Shown: positions 45,506-57,446 of the stretch, in pieces
How positions within the stretch are numbered: position 1 is the stretch's first letter
How the letters are laid out: every line of letters begins with the position of its first letter
Assembly: GCF_019192965.1 (NCBI RefSeq)
Contig: NZ_JAHTKU010000005.1
Coordinates: 62,001-126,000 of the forward strand
DNA from: Nocardioides daeguensis
GTDB lineage: Bacteria; Actinomycetota; Actinomycetes; Propionibacteriales; Nocardioidaceae
DNA: 64,000 nt
Reading direction: 5' to 3'
Notes under the pieces: model-generated
Databases searched by the model: none
The model's input: the letters and a program-made list of their open reading frames with translations, nothing else
What the model was told of the DNA's origin: nothing
Position numbers and translations under genes: made by a program

Positions 45506-46213
45506 ATGTCGTCCATCGTGCCGGTTCCGTCCATCGTCCGTCGGCGTCCGATGCGCATCACGATCATCGACCACCACACGCTCTTCGCCGACTCGCTCGC
45601 GCTGACCCTGGAGCGCGACGGGTTCATCGTCAGCTCGGTGGAACTCCGTGACCGCGACGCCTCCCCGGCGAGCGTGCTCGCCGCCGGGTTGCGGAGCGCC
45701 GGGCGGCTCGTGCTGCTCGAGCAGACTCTCGGGCGGGCCGGCAACGGCCTCCGCCTGATCGCACCGTTGACGGCCTCGGGAGCAGCCGTGGTGCTGCTCA
45801 CCGAGTCCCGGGACCGCTTCCTGTGGGGCGAGGCCGTGCGGCAGGGAGCCCAGGACGTGCTGCACAAGACCTGCTCCCTGGCCCAGCTGATCACGACGGC
45901 GCGACGGGTTCGTGACGGGCTGCCCCTGATGGCGGCCGAGCAGCGGGCGACGCTGGTCGTCGCCGCACTCGCGGATCGGGAGGAGACGCGGTCGATCCGC
46001 GGGCGGCTGGATCGTCTGACCCCGGGCGAGAAGGAGGTCCTGGGCGCGTTGATGCGCGGCGACCAGGTCCGGGACATCGCCCGGGCCCGCGTGGTGGTCG
46101 AGGCGACCGTGCGCAGTCAGGTCAAGTCGATCCTCGCGAAGCTCGAGATGTCGTCGCAGCTCGCGGCCGTCGGCGCGGCCCACCGGGTGGCCTGGCAGCC
46201 TCCCCCGTCCTGA
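45506..46213 (+). CDS. NarL-like response regulator with atypical receiver
   Basis: 235 residues. An N-terminal receiver-like fold (MRITIIDHHTLFADSLALTL) has an acid pocket Asp22 and conserved Thr and Lys, but the phosphorylation Asp is replaced by Glu72 (VLLEQTL). The C-terminal HTH (LTPGEKEVLGALMRGDQVRD, VRSQVKSILAKLEM) is of the LuxR type. No histidine kinase is adjacent. A phospho-independent or constitutively active regulator is inferred. An alternative start is the ATG at 45551. Confidence 0.85.
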   Translation: MSSIVPVPSIVRRRPMRITIIDHHTLFADSLALTLERDGFIVSSVELRDRDASPASVLAAGLRSAGRLVLLEQTLGRAGNGLRLIAPLTASGAAVVLLTESRDRFLWGEAVRQGAQDVLHKTCSLAQLITTARRVRDGLPLMAAEQRATLVVAALADREETRSIRGRLDRLTPGEKEVLGALMRGDQVRDIARARVVVEATVRSQVKSILAKLEMSSQLAAVGAAHRVAWQPPPS

Positions 46214-46270
46214 TCCCCGGCCCGGCCCGGCCCGGTCCGGGACGGTCCGGGACGGCCTCGACGACGGCCG

Positions 46271-46594
46271 TCAGGGACCGATCGCCGCCCCGACGACGTC
46301 GCCACACTCGCGCGCCGCGTGCTCAGCGCCCGCACGGCTCTTGAACCAGTCTCCGGACACGGCGATCCGCTCGCCGGCCCGGTTCCAGGCGGTCCACCGC
46401 CAGGAGCCGCCGGGCCGTGGCTGCATGCGGTACTCCCGACCCGCGTGCTCGACGCGGAACCGGTGCGCGGCGTGGTCGGCGACGGCCAGGGTGTCGAAGG
46501 TCCTGCCGGACCAGGCGAGCACGAGCCCGTCGTCGTCGATGAGCCACCACGCCGGGCGCCCCGGAGGCACGGACTCGACCAGGAACCTCATCAT
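46271..46594 (-). CDS. DUF1508-like small protein
   Basis: 107 residues. The C-terminal half (WRWTAWNRAGERIAVSGDWF, KSRAGAEHAARECG) resembles the YegP/DUF1508 repeat, where a single copy follows the pattern FRLKAANGEIIATSE-x-YKSKAGCENGI. The N-terminal half (PAWWLIDDDGLVLAWSGRTF) is similar in style. The ATG at 46594 overlaps the stop of the upstream DUF5994 gene. Function unknown. Confidence 0.7.
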   Translation of the reverse strand: MMRFLVESVPPGRPAWWLIDDDGLVLAWSGRTFDTLAVADHAAHRFRVEHAGREYRMQPRPGGSWRWTAWNRAGERIAVSGDWFKSRAGAEHAARECGDVVGAAIGP

Positions 46595-47169
46595 TCGCCC
46601 ACCCCCGGTGCCGGCCGGAACGACGGAGCGGTCGCGTCGTCTCCCCACCACGCCCCGCCGACGTCCTCCCAGCGATCGGCAGGGTCGACGTCGGCGGTCT
46701 CGGCGACGACGGCGAGAAGGTCCGTCGCGGCGTGGGCGTTGCCTGCGGTCGCGGCGGCAAGAAGGGCCTCGGCACCCTGGCCGGCGCTGAAGCCCGGTGG
46801 CACGACGAGCAGGCGAAGCGCGGTGCCGCCCGCGGTCGTCAGCTCGACCAGGTGACCATCGTCCGCGGGGAGCGGCTCCGCCGTGACCCAACCTCCGGCC
46901 ACCGCCACGCGCCGGGGGACAGGGTCCCAGTCGGCCGTGGAGAATCGTGCCCTGACGATGCCGTCGCGCACGAGAGGCTGCTCGGCACGCAGCTGGCCGA
47001 CGAGATCGGCCAGCTCGACGGCGAGGTTCCGGCTCCGGGGCCACCAGCCTCCGTCGAGTCGATTGACCCCCAGGGTGCGCGCCATGCTCAGCCGGACCGG
47101 CTCACCTCCCGGTGCCGGATCCACCGCTGGGATAGGACGGATCTCGGCACCGCCCGTCACGTCGGCCAC
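46591..47169 (-). CDS. DUF5994 family protein (copy 2)
   Basis: 192 residues from the GTG at 47169. Core RLDGGWWPRSRNLAVELADL, RARFSTADWDPVPRRVAVAG, and LRLLVVPPGFSAGQGAEALL. A C-terminal WEDVGGAWW segment resembles copy 1. It overlaps the upstream copy 3 by 13 bases and the downstream DUF1508-like gene by 4, so the three form one operon. Function unknown. Confidence 0.85.
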   Translation of the reverse strand: MADVTGGAEIRPIPAVDPAPGGEPVRLSMARTLGVNRLDGGWWPRSRNLAVELADLVGQLRAEQPLVRDGIVRARFSTADWDPVPRRVAVAGGWVTAEPLPADDGHLVELTTAGGTALRLLVVPPGFSAGQGAEALLAAATAGNAHAATDLLAVVAETADVDPADRWEDVGGAWWGDDATAPSFRPAPGVGE

Positions 47170-47555
47170 GCACCGATCGTTCCGAGCTCACCGTCGGGGC
47201 CGCGTTCGGGCCAGGCGATGCGGATCCGCAGCACCTCGGAGGTCGTCAGGCGCAACAGCACCACGCCGCGGCCTCGCGCACCGGGCAGGAAGCCGACCTT
47301 GATCCTCCCGTGCCGCGTGAAGATCTCGCTCGCGACGACGTCCCAGTCGCCCGGTGCGTATACGAGCCGGTCGATGCGCCCCCGCGACGATGGGAACTGG
47401 TCGACCAGGTGGGCGCCCTCCCGGACCAGGTCACAGCTGTACGGCAACCAGATCCCGTCGACCAGGGCGACATGGGGGACGTCGGTCAGGTGCAGCCGGA
47501 GGGCGCCGAGGGCATCCGGGTAGCGATGCGGGTAGGCGAAGTCGCGGGCACCCAT
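47157..47555 (-). CDS. DUF5994 family protein (copy 3)
   Basis: 132 residues, the shortest copy. Core VDGIWLPYSCDLVREGAHLV, DRLVYAPGDWDVVASEI, RIKVGFLPGARGRGVVLLRL and LRIRIAWP. First gene of the minus-strand operon with copy 2 and the DUF1508-like gene. Function unknown. Confidence 0.85.
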   Translation of the reverse strand: MGARDFAYPHRYPDALGALRLHLTDVPHVALVDGIWLPYSCDLVREGAHLVDQFPSSRGRIDRLVYAPGDWDVVASEIFTRHGRIKVGFLPGARGRGVVLLRLTTSEVLRIRIAWPERGPDGELGTIGAWPT

Positions 47556-47696
47556 GGCGCCGCCTCTCGTTGCGCCTCCACGGCACCGGTTGTGCTGCGA
47601 AGGCGGTCTTCCTCCATCCTACGTCTCCCGCCACCGGCCCGGCCCGCTCCACGTCCGGTCCCTGCCGGGCCTCCGTCGCCCGTTGCGGCACAATCC

Positions 47697-48368
47697 ATGA
47701 GCGTGCAGCTGCGCCACGTCACCGGCTCGATCGCGGACTTCCACGCCCGCGTGATCCCCGACGACCTCGCCGAGGCCGAGGTCTGGTCCTTCGAGCCCTC
47801 GGCCCCGGCCCTGGTGCTCGGCAGCGCCCAGGACCCCACCACCGCGGACGCTGCCGCGACGGCAGCCGCCGGCGTGGACGTCGTACGACGGCGCAGCGGC
47901 GGCGGCGCCGTCCACGTCGACCCCGCGCGCTCGGTGTGGGTCGATGTCGTGGTGCCCCGGCACGACGAGCGGTGGAGCGACGACGTGCGCGCGTCGACGT
48001 ACTGGCTCGGGGAGGCGTGGCAGCGCGCCCTCGCGCGGCTGGGGATCGCCTCCGAGCTCTATCGCGGCGGGCTCGAGCAGACGCCGTGGGGACGGCTGGT
48101 CTGCTTCGCGGCGCTCGGCCCGGGCGAGGTGCTGGTCGGCGACCGCAAGCTGGTCGGCATCTCGCAGCGGCGCACCAAGGCGGGAGCGCGGTTCCAGTGC
48201 ATCGCCTACGACCGGTGGGACCCGTACGACGTCCTCGACCTGCTCGACCTGACGGCCGCCGACCGGGCGGCTGCCGGGGCGGACCTGGTCGACCGGGCCA
48301 CCGGTGTGGGCCCCCACCTCGCCGAGCTGCGCACCGCGATCCTCGAGGAGCTGGGCTCGCTCCCCTGA
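47697..48368 (+). CDS. Lipoate-protein ligase A family protein
   Basis: 223 residues of the BPL/LPL fold: substrate loop VVRRRSGGGAVHVDP, then GDRKLVGISQRR with the catalytic-type Lys, and FQCIAYDRWDPYDVL. Attaches lipoate or octanoate to E2 or GcvH proteins. It lies 1 kb upstream of the pyruvate dehydrogenase E1-E2 genes, whose E2 carries a lipoyl domain, so the placement is functionally consistent. ATG at 47697. Confidence 0.88.
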   Translation: MSVQLRHVTGSIADFHARVIPDDLAEAEVWSFEPSAPALVLGSAQDPTTADAAATAAAGVDVVRRRSGGGAVHVDPARSVWVDVVVPRHDERWSDDVRASTYWLGEAWQRALARLGIASELYRGGLEQTPWGRLVCFAALGPGEVLVGDRKLVGISQRRTKAGARFQCIAYDRWDPYDVLDLLDLTAADRAAAGADLVDRATGVGPHLAELRTAILEELGSLP

Positions 48369-48413
48369 CCTCCTCAACGTCGCAGACAACCCATGCACTG
48401 AGAACATAGGTCC

Positions 48414-49310
48414 ATGGAGCTGGACACCATCCGCGCATTCCTGGCCGTGGCTGACGGCAGCACCGTGACCGAGACGGCCGAGCAGGTCCACCGCACCCAG
48501 CCCGCCGTGTCCCGCGCACTGGCGCGGCTCGAGCGCGAGGTGGGCACGCCGCTGTTCCAGCGGGTCGGGCGCGGACTGGTGCTGACGCCGGCCGGACGCG
48601 AGCTGGCCGTCCACGCCCGCGAGACCGTCGAGTCCTACGAGCGGGGGGTGCGCTCGGTGCGGGACATCACCGCGCCGGACGGCGGGTTCGTGCCGGTCGC
48701 CTTCCTGCACACCCTCGGCACCTGGCTGGTGCCCGGGCTGATCCGCGAGTTCCGCGCCAAGCGGCCCCAGGTGCGCTTCGACCTGCGCCAGCACGGCGAC
48801 GAGGGCCTGATCGGCGACCTGCTCGGCGGCGCGGTCGACCTCGCGATCACCGGCGACCGGCCGCAGCTGGCCACCCTGGAGAGCCGGCGACTCTTCCTCG
48901 AGCCGCTGCGGCTCGTCGTACCGCCGGACCACCGCCTCGCGCACCGGCGCACCGCGCGCCTCGCGGACGTGGCCCACGAGCAGTTCATCGTGCTCAAGCC
49001 GGGATTCAGCCTGCGCGCGGTGACCGAGGAGCTCTGCGCCGAGGTCGGCTTCGCGCCGCGGATCGGGTTCGAGGGCGAGGAGGTCGAGACCCTGCGCGGC
49101 CTGGTGTCGGCCGGCCTCGGCGTCGCCCTGCTGCCCGAGCCGCGCGGCGGCGCGTCACCGGCCGCGCCCTCCCTGCGGGTCACGGACGTGCGCGCGTCCC
49201 GCGAGATCGGGCTGGCCTGGGTCCGCGACCGCAGCCTGCCGCCGGCGTCCGCGCACTTCCGTGAGCACGTGCTCAGGGCCAGTCGGAAGATCCATGTTTC
49301 GGATGCATAG
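48414..49310 (+). CDS. LysR-family transcriptional regulator
   Basis: 298 residues. N-terminal HTH (DTIRAFLAVADGSTVTETAE, QPAVSRALARLEREVGTPLF) and the periplasmic-binding-like effector domain. It precedes the aceE-E2 operon in the same direction by 85 bp and may control it, although LysR regulators more often act on divergent targets. ATG at 48414. Confidence 0.9.
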   Translation: MELDTIRAFLAVADGSTVTETAEQVHRTQPAVSRALARLEREVGTPLFQRVGRGLVLTPAGRELAVHARETVESYERGVRSVRDITAPDGGFVPVAFLHTLGTWLVPGLIREFRAKRPQVRFDLRQHGDEGLIGDLLGGAVDLAITGDRPQLATLESRRLFLEPLRLVVPPDHRLAHRRTARLADVAHEQFIVLKPGFSLRAVTEELCAEVGFAPRIGFEGEEVETLRGLVSAGLGVALLPEPRGGASPAAPSLRVTDVRASREIGLAWVRDRSLPPASAHFREHVLRASRKIHVSDA

Positions 49311-49395
49311 ATCAGCCGAGAACTAGGCATTGGACGCATTCCAGGCGAGGCCCGGAGGATGGTGACGGCCATCACCAGCGACCCGAGGACCTCCG

Positions 49396-52050
<2,655 letters not shown>

Positions 52051-52061
52051 GGACAACAACA

Positions 52062-53315
52062 GTGGACAACGGCATCGACATCCGCGTTCCCGACATCGGC
52101 GACTTCTCCGACGTACCCGTCATCGAGGTGCTCGTCGCCCCCGGCAGCGTCGTGCGCGCCGAGGACCCGCTCATCACCCTGGAGACCGACAAGGCCACCA
52201 TGGAGGTGCCCTCCCCGGTCGACGGCACCATCGTGTCGGTCTCGGTGAAGGTGGGTGACACCGTCAGCCACGGCACGGTGATCGCGGTCGCGGAGACCGC
52301 CTCGGTGGTCGAGGAGGTTGCGCAGCAACCGTCTGGAGACCCCGAGCCCGCTCCGGTCGTGTCCGAGCCGGCGACCCCGGCCGTCGTACCGGAGCCGGCG
52401 ACGGCCGGCTCCCCCGACGGCGGCCTGCGGGCCACGCCCCTGGTACGACGCCTCGCCCGCGAGCTCGACGTCGACCTCGCCGCCGTGACCGGCAGCGGCC
52501 CGAAGGGCCGGGTCACCAAGCAGGACCTGCTCACCCACTACGACCGCAGTGTGGCGCCGGTCGACGGCGGTTCCCCCGCAGGCACGGGGATCCCGCCCGT
52601 CCCCGAGGTCGACTTCGCGAAGTTCGGGCCCGTGCGCCGCGTCCCCCTGTCGCGGATCAAGAAGATCTCCGGCCCGCACCTGCAGCGATCGTGGCTCAAC
52701 GTCCCGCACGTCACCCACTGCGACGAGGCCGACATCACCGACCTCGACGCCTACCGCCGCGAGCTCGACGCGGACGCGAAGGCCGACGGCTACCGGGTCA
52801 CCCTGCTCAGCTTCCTGCTGAAGGCCGCGGCCGCGACTCTGCGGACCTACCCCGAGGTCAACAGCTCGCTGTCGGGCGAGGAGCTCGTGCTCAAGGACTA
52901 CGTCCACGTCGGCGTCGCCGTCGACACCCCCGACGGCCTGGTGGTCCCGGTCGTGCGCGACGTCGACCGCAAGGGCATCCTCGAGATCAGCCGCGAGCTC
53001 GCCGACCTCTCGGCCCGGGCCCGTGACGGCAGGCTGACCGCGAGCGACATGCAGGGCGCGACCTTCACCATCAGCAGCCTCGGCGGCATCGGCGGCACGG
53101 CGTTCACCCCGATCGTCAACGCGCCCGAGGTGGCGATCCTCGGCGTCGTGCGCTCGAAGACGGCACCGGTCTGGGACGGCGAGACCTTCGTCCCCCGGCT
53201 GATGCTGCCGCTGTGCCTGTCCTACGACCACCGGGTGATCGACGGTGCGCTCGCTGCCCGGTTCACCGCGCACCTCGCCCACCTGGCCGCCGACGTACGC
53301 CGCCTGTCGCTGTAG
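52062..53315 (+). CDS. Dihydrolipoamide acetyltransferase (E2)
   Basis: 417 residues from the GTG at 52062 (GAGGA upstream), 11 bp after aceE. One lipoyl domain with Lys44 in ETDKATMEVP, a Pro/Ala linker, the E1/E3-binding domain (RATPLVRRLARELDVDLAAV, GSGPKGRVTKQDLL) and the catalytic domain ending LSYDHRVIDGA with His390 and Asp394. Context makes it the pyruvate E2. A 2-oxoglutarate-type substrate is unlikely because of aceE. Confidence 0.94.
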   Translation: MDNGIDIRVPDIGDFSDVPVIEVLVAPGSVVRAEDPLITLETDKATMEVPSPVDGTIVSVSVKVGDTVSHGTVIAVAETASVVEEVAQQPSGDPEPAPVVSEPATPAVVPEPATAGSPDGGLRATPLVRRLARELDVDLAAVTGSGPKGRVTKQDLLTHYDRSVAPVDGGSPAGTGIPPVPEVDFAKFGPVRRVPLSRIKKISGPHLQRSWLNVPHVTHCDEADITDLDAYRRELDADAKADGYRVTLLSFLLKAAAATLRTYPEVNSSLSGEELVLKDYVHVGVAVDTPDGLVVPVVRDVDRKGILEISRELADLSARARDGRLTASDMQGATFTISSLGGIGGTAFTPIVNAPEVAILGVVRSKTAPVWDGETFVPRLMLPLCLSYDHRVIDGALAARFTAHLAHLAADVRRLSL

Positions 53316-53317
53316 CC

Positions 53318-53357
53318 GAGACGGCCGTCGACCGTGGTGCGCGACGCCGGCCGTCTC
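53318..53357. terminator. Hairpin between convergent E2 and adk genes
   Basis: 10-bp perfect stem GAGACGGCCG/CGGCCGTCTC with a 20-base loop, ending at the adk stop codon. Confidence 0.55.
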
Positions 53358-53940
53358 AGCGGGTCACGGAGGACGACGCCGCCGCCAGGGCCGACACGAT
53401 GCGCTCGGCCACCTCGTCGACCGAGCCGAGACCGTCGACGGTCGCGAGCAGCCCGCGCCCGGCGTACTCCGCGGCGAGCGGCGCGGTCTCGGCGGCGTAC
53501 ACCTCCAGCCGGCGGCGGATCACCGCCTCGGTGTCGTCGGCCCGGCCCTGGTCCCGGGCCCGCAGCAGGAGCCGGCGGACCAGCTCGTCGGGGTCGGCGT
53601 CGAGGAGGACCACGGCACCCAGCACGGCGCCGTCGCGCTCCAGGATCGCGTCGAGCTCGGCGACCTGCTGCAGGGTGCGCGGATATCCGTCGAGGAGGAA
53701 CCCGTCCGCACAGTCGGGCTCCGAGAGCCGCTGGCCGAGCATCGCGTTGGTGACCTCGTCGGGCACGTACTCGCCCGCCTCCAGGTACCGCTGGGCGGTG
53801 CGCCCCAGCTCGGTCCGCCGCGCGACGTTGGCGCGGAAGATGTCGCCGGTCGAGATCGCCGGCACGCCGAAGCGCTCGGCCATCGCGACGGCCTGGGTGC
53901 CCTTGCCGGCACCGGGCGGGCCCAGGAGGAGGAGGCGCAT
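53356..53940 (-). CDS. adk: Adenylate kinase, short form
   Basis: 194 residues from the ATG at 53940. P-loop GPPGAGKGT at 7-15, AMP site [16 protein letters not shown] and the short-LID region [14 protein letters not shown]. The usual secY-adk-map neighbourhood is absent, so this may be a second adenylate kinase. Convergent with E2. Confidence 0.93.
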   Translation of the reverse strand: MRLLLLGPPGAGKGTQAVAMAERFGVPAISTGDIFRANVARRTELGRTAQRYLEAGEYVPDEVTNAMLGQRLSEPDCADGFLLDGYPRTLQQVAELDAILERDGAVLGAVVLLDADPDELVRRLLLRARDQGRADDTEAVIRRRLEVYAAETAPLAAEYAGRGLLATVDGLGSVDEVAERIVSALAAASSSVTR

Positions 53941-54089
53941 GTGCGGGGACCCTTTCGTCGTCGGTGCGAGCCCCGTCCCAGTCCCGGGCTCGCCGTCGCG
54001 GACGGTAGCGGGCCGCCCGCTGCAGCCACGTTGCACGCGGGCGCACCTCGCCGTGGGGCTCGGCGCCGGTCGCGCGACAGCGGGCGGAC

Positions 54090-54120
54090 GCAACCTTGTT
54101 GCAACGTGACAGGTGTCACA
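54090..54120. promoter_or_regulatory. Regulatory motifs ahead of the GAF regulator gene
   Basis: GCAAC-CTT-GTTGC (54090-54102) followed by CGTGA-CAGGTG-TCACA (54105-54120), which matches the CRP/FNR-type TGTGA-N6-TCACA pattern at 9 of 10 positions. Related motifs recur before the aldehyde dehydrogenase gene at 55366-55416. Confidence 0.5.
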
Positions 54121-54128
54121 CTGCGAGG

Positions 54129-55325
54129 ATGGACACCGGCATGCGCGCAGAGGTCGCTGCCTCCTGGCACCGGTCAGCCGCAGCAGGCGTACCCGCCGAC
54201 GAGCTGACCGCGCCGATCACGCTCGAGGACAACGACCTGCGCTCGGCCCGGGCCCAGCACCCGCTGGCCCCGGTCTTCCCGCTGCTCGACGACGTGCTCG
54301 GCCAGGCCGCGCGGGACTGCAACGCGACGATGGCCGTGGCCGACGAGGTCGGTCAGCTGCTCTGGGTCTGCGGCTCCGGCGCCGCCCTTCGCCGGGCCGA
54401 GTCGATCGGGTTCGTCGAGGGCAGCAACTGGGACGAACGCCTGGCGGGGACCAACGCTCCCGGCCTGGCCCTGCGCCTCGACCAGCCGAGCAGCGTGGTC
54501 CGCGGCGAGCACTTCCGCCATGCGGTGCGCGGGTGGAGCTGTGCGGCGGCCCCGATCCACGACCCGGGGAGCTCGCGCCTCCTCGGCGTCCTCGACGTCA
54601 CCGGTGGCGACGAGATCGTCGTCCCCCAGACCATGGCCCTGGTCCGTGCGACGGTCCGCCTCGCCGAGGCCGAACTCGCCCGGGACCGCCTGGTGGCGCG
54701 CGAGCCGACCGAGCGCTCCGGCCGCCCGACGGTCCGGGTCGAGGCCCTCGGCCGCAACGACGCGCTGCTGAGCGTGGACGACGATCGCGGCCACACCGGA
54801 CGGATGCGGCTGTCCCCTCGTCACAGTGAGCTGGTCCTGCTGCTCGCCAGTGCCCCCCGCGGCCTGTCCGGCGACGAGCTGAGCGTGCTCGTCTACGAGG
54901 ACGAGGGCGGGTCGTCGACCCTCCGCGCGGAGCTGAACCGGCTGCGGCACCTCCTCGGGGAGACCTTCTTCGGCTCCCGTCCCTACCGCCTGCTCTCCGA
55001 CGTCAGTGGGGACTGGCTCGCCGTCGAGGCGATGCTCGCCTCCGGCGACATCGCCGGCGCCCTGCGCGCGTTCCGCGGTCCGCTCCTGCCCCGCTCCACC
55101 GCACCGGGCGTCGTCCGCCTGCGTGAGGCTCTCACGGCGCAGCTGCGCGCCGCCGTGCTGCACGCGGGCCAGCCCGACCTGATGTCGTCGTGGACCCGCT
55201 CGGCCTGGGGGGCCGACGACTACGAGATGTGGACCCGCCAGCGCGACCTGCTCCCGCCCGGGTCGCCGCTGTGGGCGCTCGCCAGCGGTCAGCTCGCCCG
55301 GCTCGACAGCGAGTTCGCCGGCTGA
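54129..55325 (+). CDS. GAF-domain transcriptional regulator, probable activator of the aldehyde dehydrogenase gene
   Basis: 398 residues. The N-terminal part is the AcoR-like sensory region ([45 protein letters not shown]). There is no AAA+ domain or Fis HTH; instead, residues about 235-300 look like a winged-helix domain ([36 protein letters not shown]), with a further helical segment at the C-terminus. It precedes the aldehyde dehydrogenase gene by 126 bp; both promoters share GCAAC/GTTGC motifs. An in-frame ATG at 54141 is an alternative start. Confidence 0.82.
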   Translation: MDTGMRAEVAASWHRSAAAGVPADELTAPITLEDNDLRSARAQHPLAPVFPLLDDVLGQAARDCNATMAVADEVGQLLWVCGSGAALRRAESIGFVEGSNWDERLAGTNAPGLALRLDQPSSVVRGEHFRHAVRGWSCAAAPIHDPGSSRLLGVLDVTGGDEIVVPQTMALVRATVRLAEAELARDRLVAREPTERSGRPTVRVEALGRNDALLSVDDDRGHTGRMRLSPRHSELVLLLASAPRGLSGDELSVLVYEDEGGSSTLRAELNRLRHLLGETFFGSRPYRLLSDVSGDWLAVEAMLASGDIAGALRAFRGPLLPRSTAPGVVRLREALTAQLRAAVLHAGQPDLMSSWTRSAWGADDYEMWTRQRDLLPPGSPLWALASGQLARLDSEFAG

Positions 55326-55365
55326 GCCGTGCTCCCGCCCGCCCCGCGGACACCGCGCGGAAACG

Positions 55366-55416
55366 GCAACGTTGCTGCAACGTCGCGGCTCCTACCGTGC
55401 TGTGAACGACGTCACA
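55366..55416 (+). promoter_or_regulatory. Regulatory motifs ahead of the aldehyde dehydrogenase gene
   Basis: GCAACGTTGC palindrome (55366-55375), an adjoining TGCAACGT shared with 54100-54107, and TGTGA-ACGACG-TCACA (55401-55416), a perfect match to the TGTGA-N6-TCACA pattern of CRP-type regulators, 36 bp before the start codon. Confidence 0.6.
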
Positions 55417-55451
55417 GAGGACGTCGAGTCCTCACCACCAGGAGCATCCAG

Positions 55452-56975
<1,524 letters not shown>

Positions 56976-56992
56976 CAGGCGTTGACCCGGGC

Positions 56993-57400
56993 ATGCCCTC
57001 CCTTCCGCACCGGGTCGACCTCACCGGTGAGGCTGCGGACCTGCTCCGCAGCCTCACCACCGAGCACGGCCCCGTCATGTTCCACCAGTCCGGCGGCTGC
57101 TGCGACGGGTCGGCACCGATGTGCTACCCCGACGGCGAGTTCCGCACCGGCAACGCCGACATCCGTCTCGGCGACCTCGACATCGGCCTGGACCGCCCCG
57201 TCCCGGTGTGGATGTCGAAGGCCCAGTTCGAGTACTGGAAGCACACCCACCTGACCATCGACGTCGTCAAGGGTCGTGGCGCCGGCTTCTCCCTGGAGGC
57301 ACCCCGCGGCGTGCGCTTCCTGATCCGCTCGCGCCTGTTCACCGACGAGGAGCACGCCGCGCTGAGCGCCGACCGCGACGCCCGGGCGGCGACGTCATGA
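56993..57400 (+). CDS. DUF779 family protein
   Basis: 135 residues. The conserved cysteine motif HQSGGCCDGSAPMCYPDGEF and the C-terminal WKHTHLTIDVVKGRGAGFSL, EAPRGVRFLIRSRLF identify DUF779. It sits 17 bp after the ExaC-type aldehyde dehydrogenase, its usual neighbour. Biochemical function unknown; the three clustered cysteines suggest metal or redox chemistry (inference). Confidence 0.9.
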   Translation: MPSLPHRVDLTGEAADLLRSLTTEHGPVMFHQSGGCCDGSAPMCYPDGEFRTGNADIRLGDLDIGLDRPVPVWMSKAQFEYWKHTHLTIDVVKGRGAGFSLEAPRGVRFLIRSRLFTDEEHAALSADRDARAATS

Positions 57401-57403
57401 CGG

Positions 57404-57440
57404 CCCCGGGGCGGCGGTCGACCGATCCGCCGCCCCGGGG
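57404..57440. terminator. Bidirectional hairpin between DUF779 and the second aldehyde dehydrogenase
   Basis: 14-bp perfect GC stem (57404-57417 with 57427-57440), 9-base loop, between two convergent stop codons. Confidence 0.8.
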
Positions 57441-57446
57441 AGTGCG

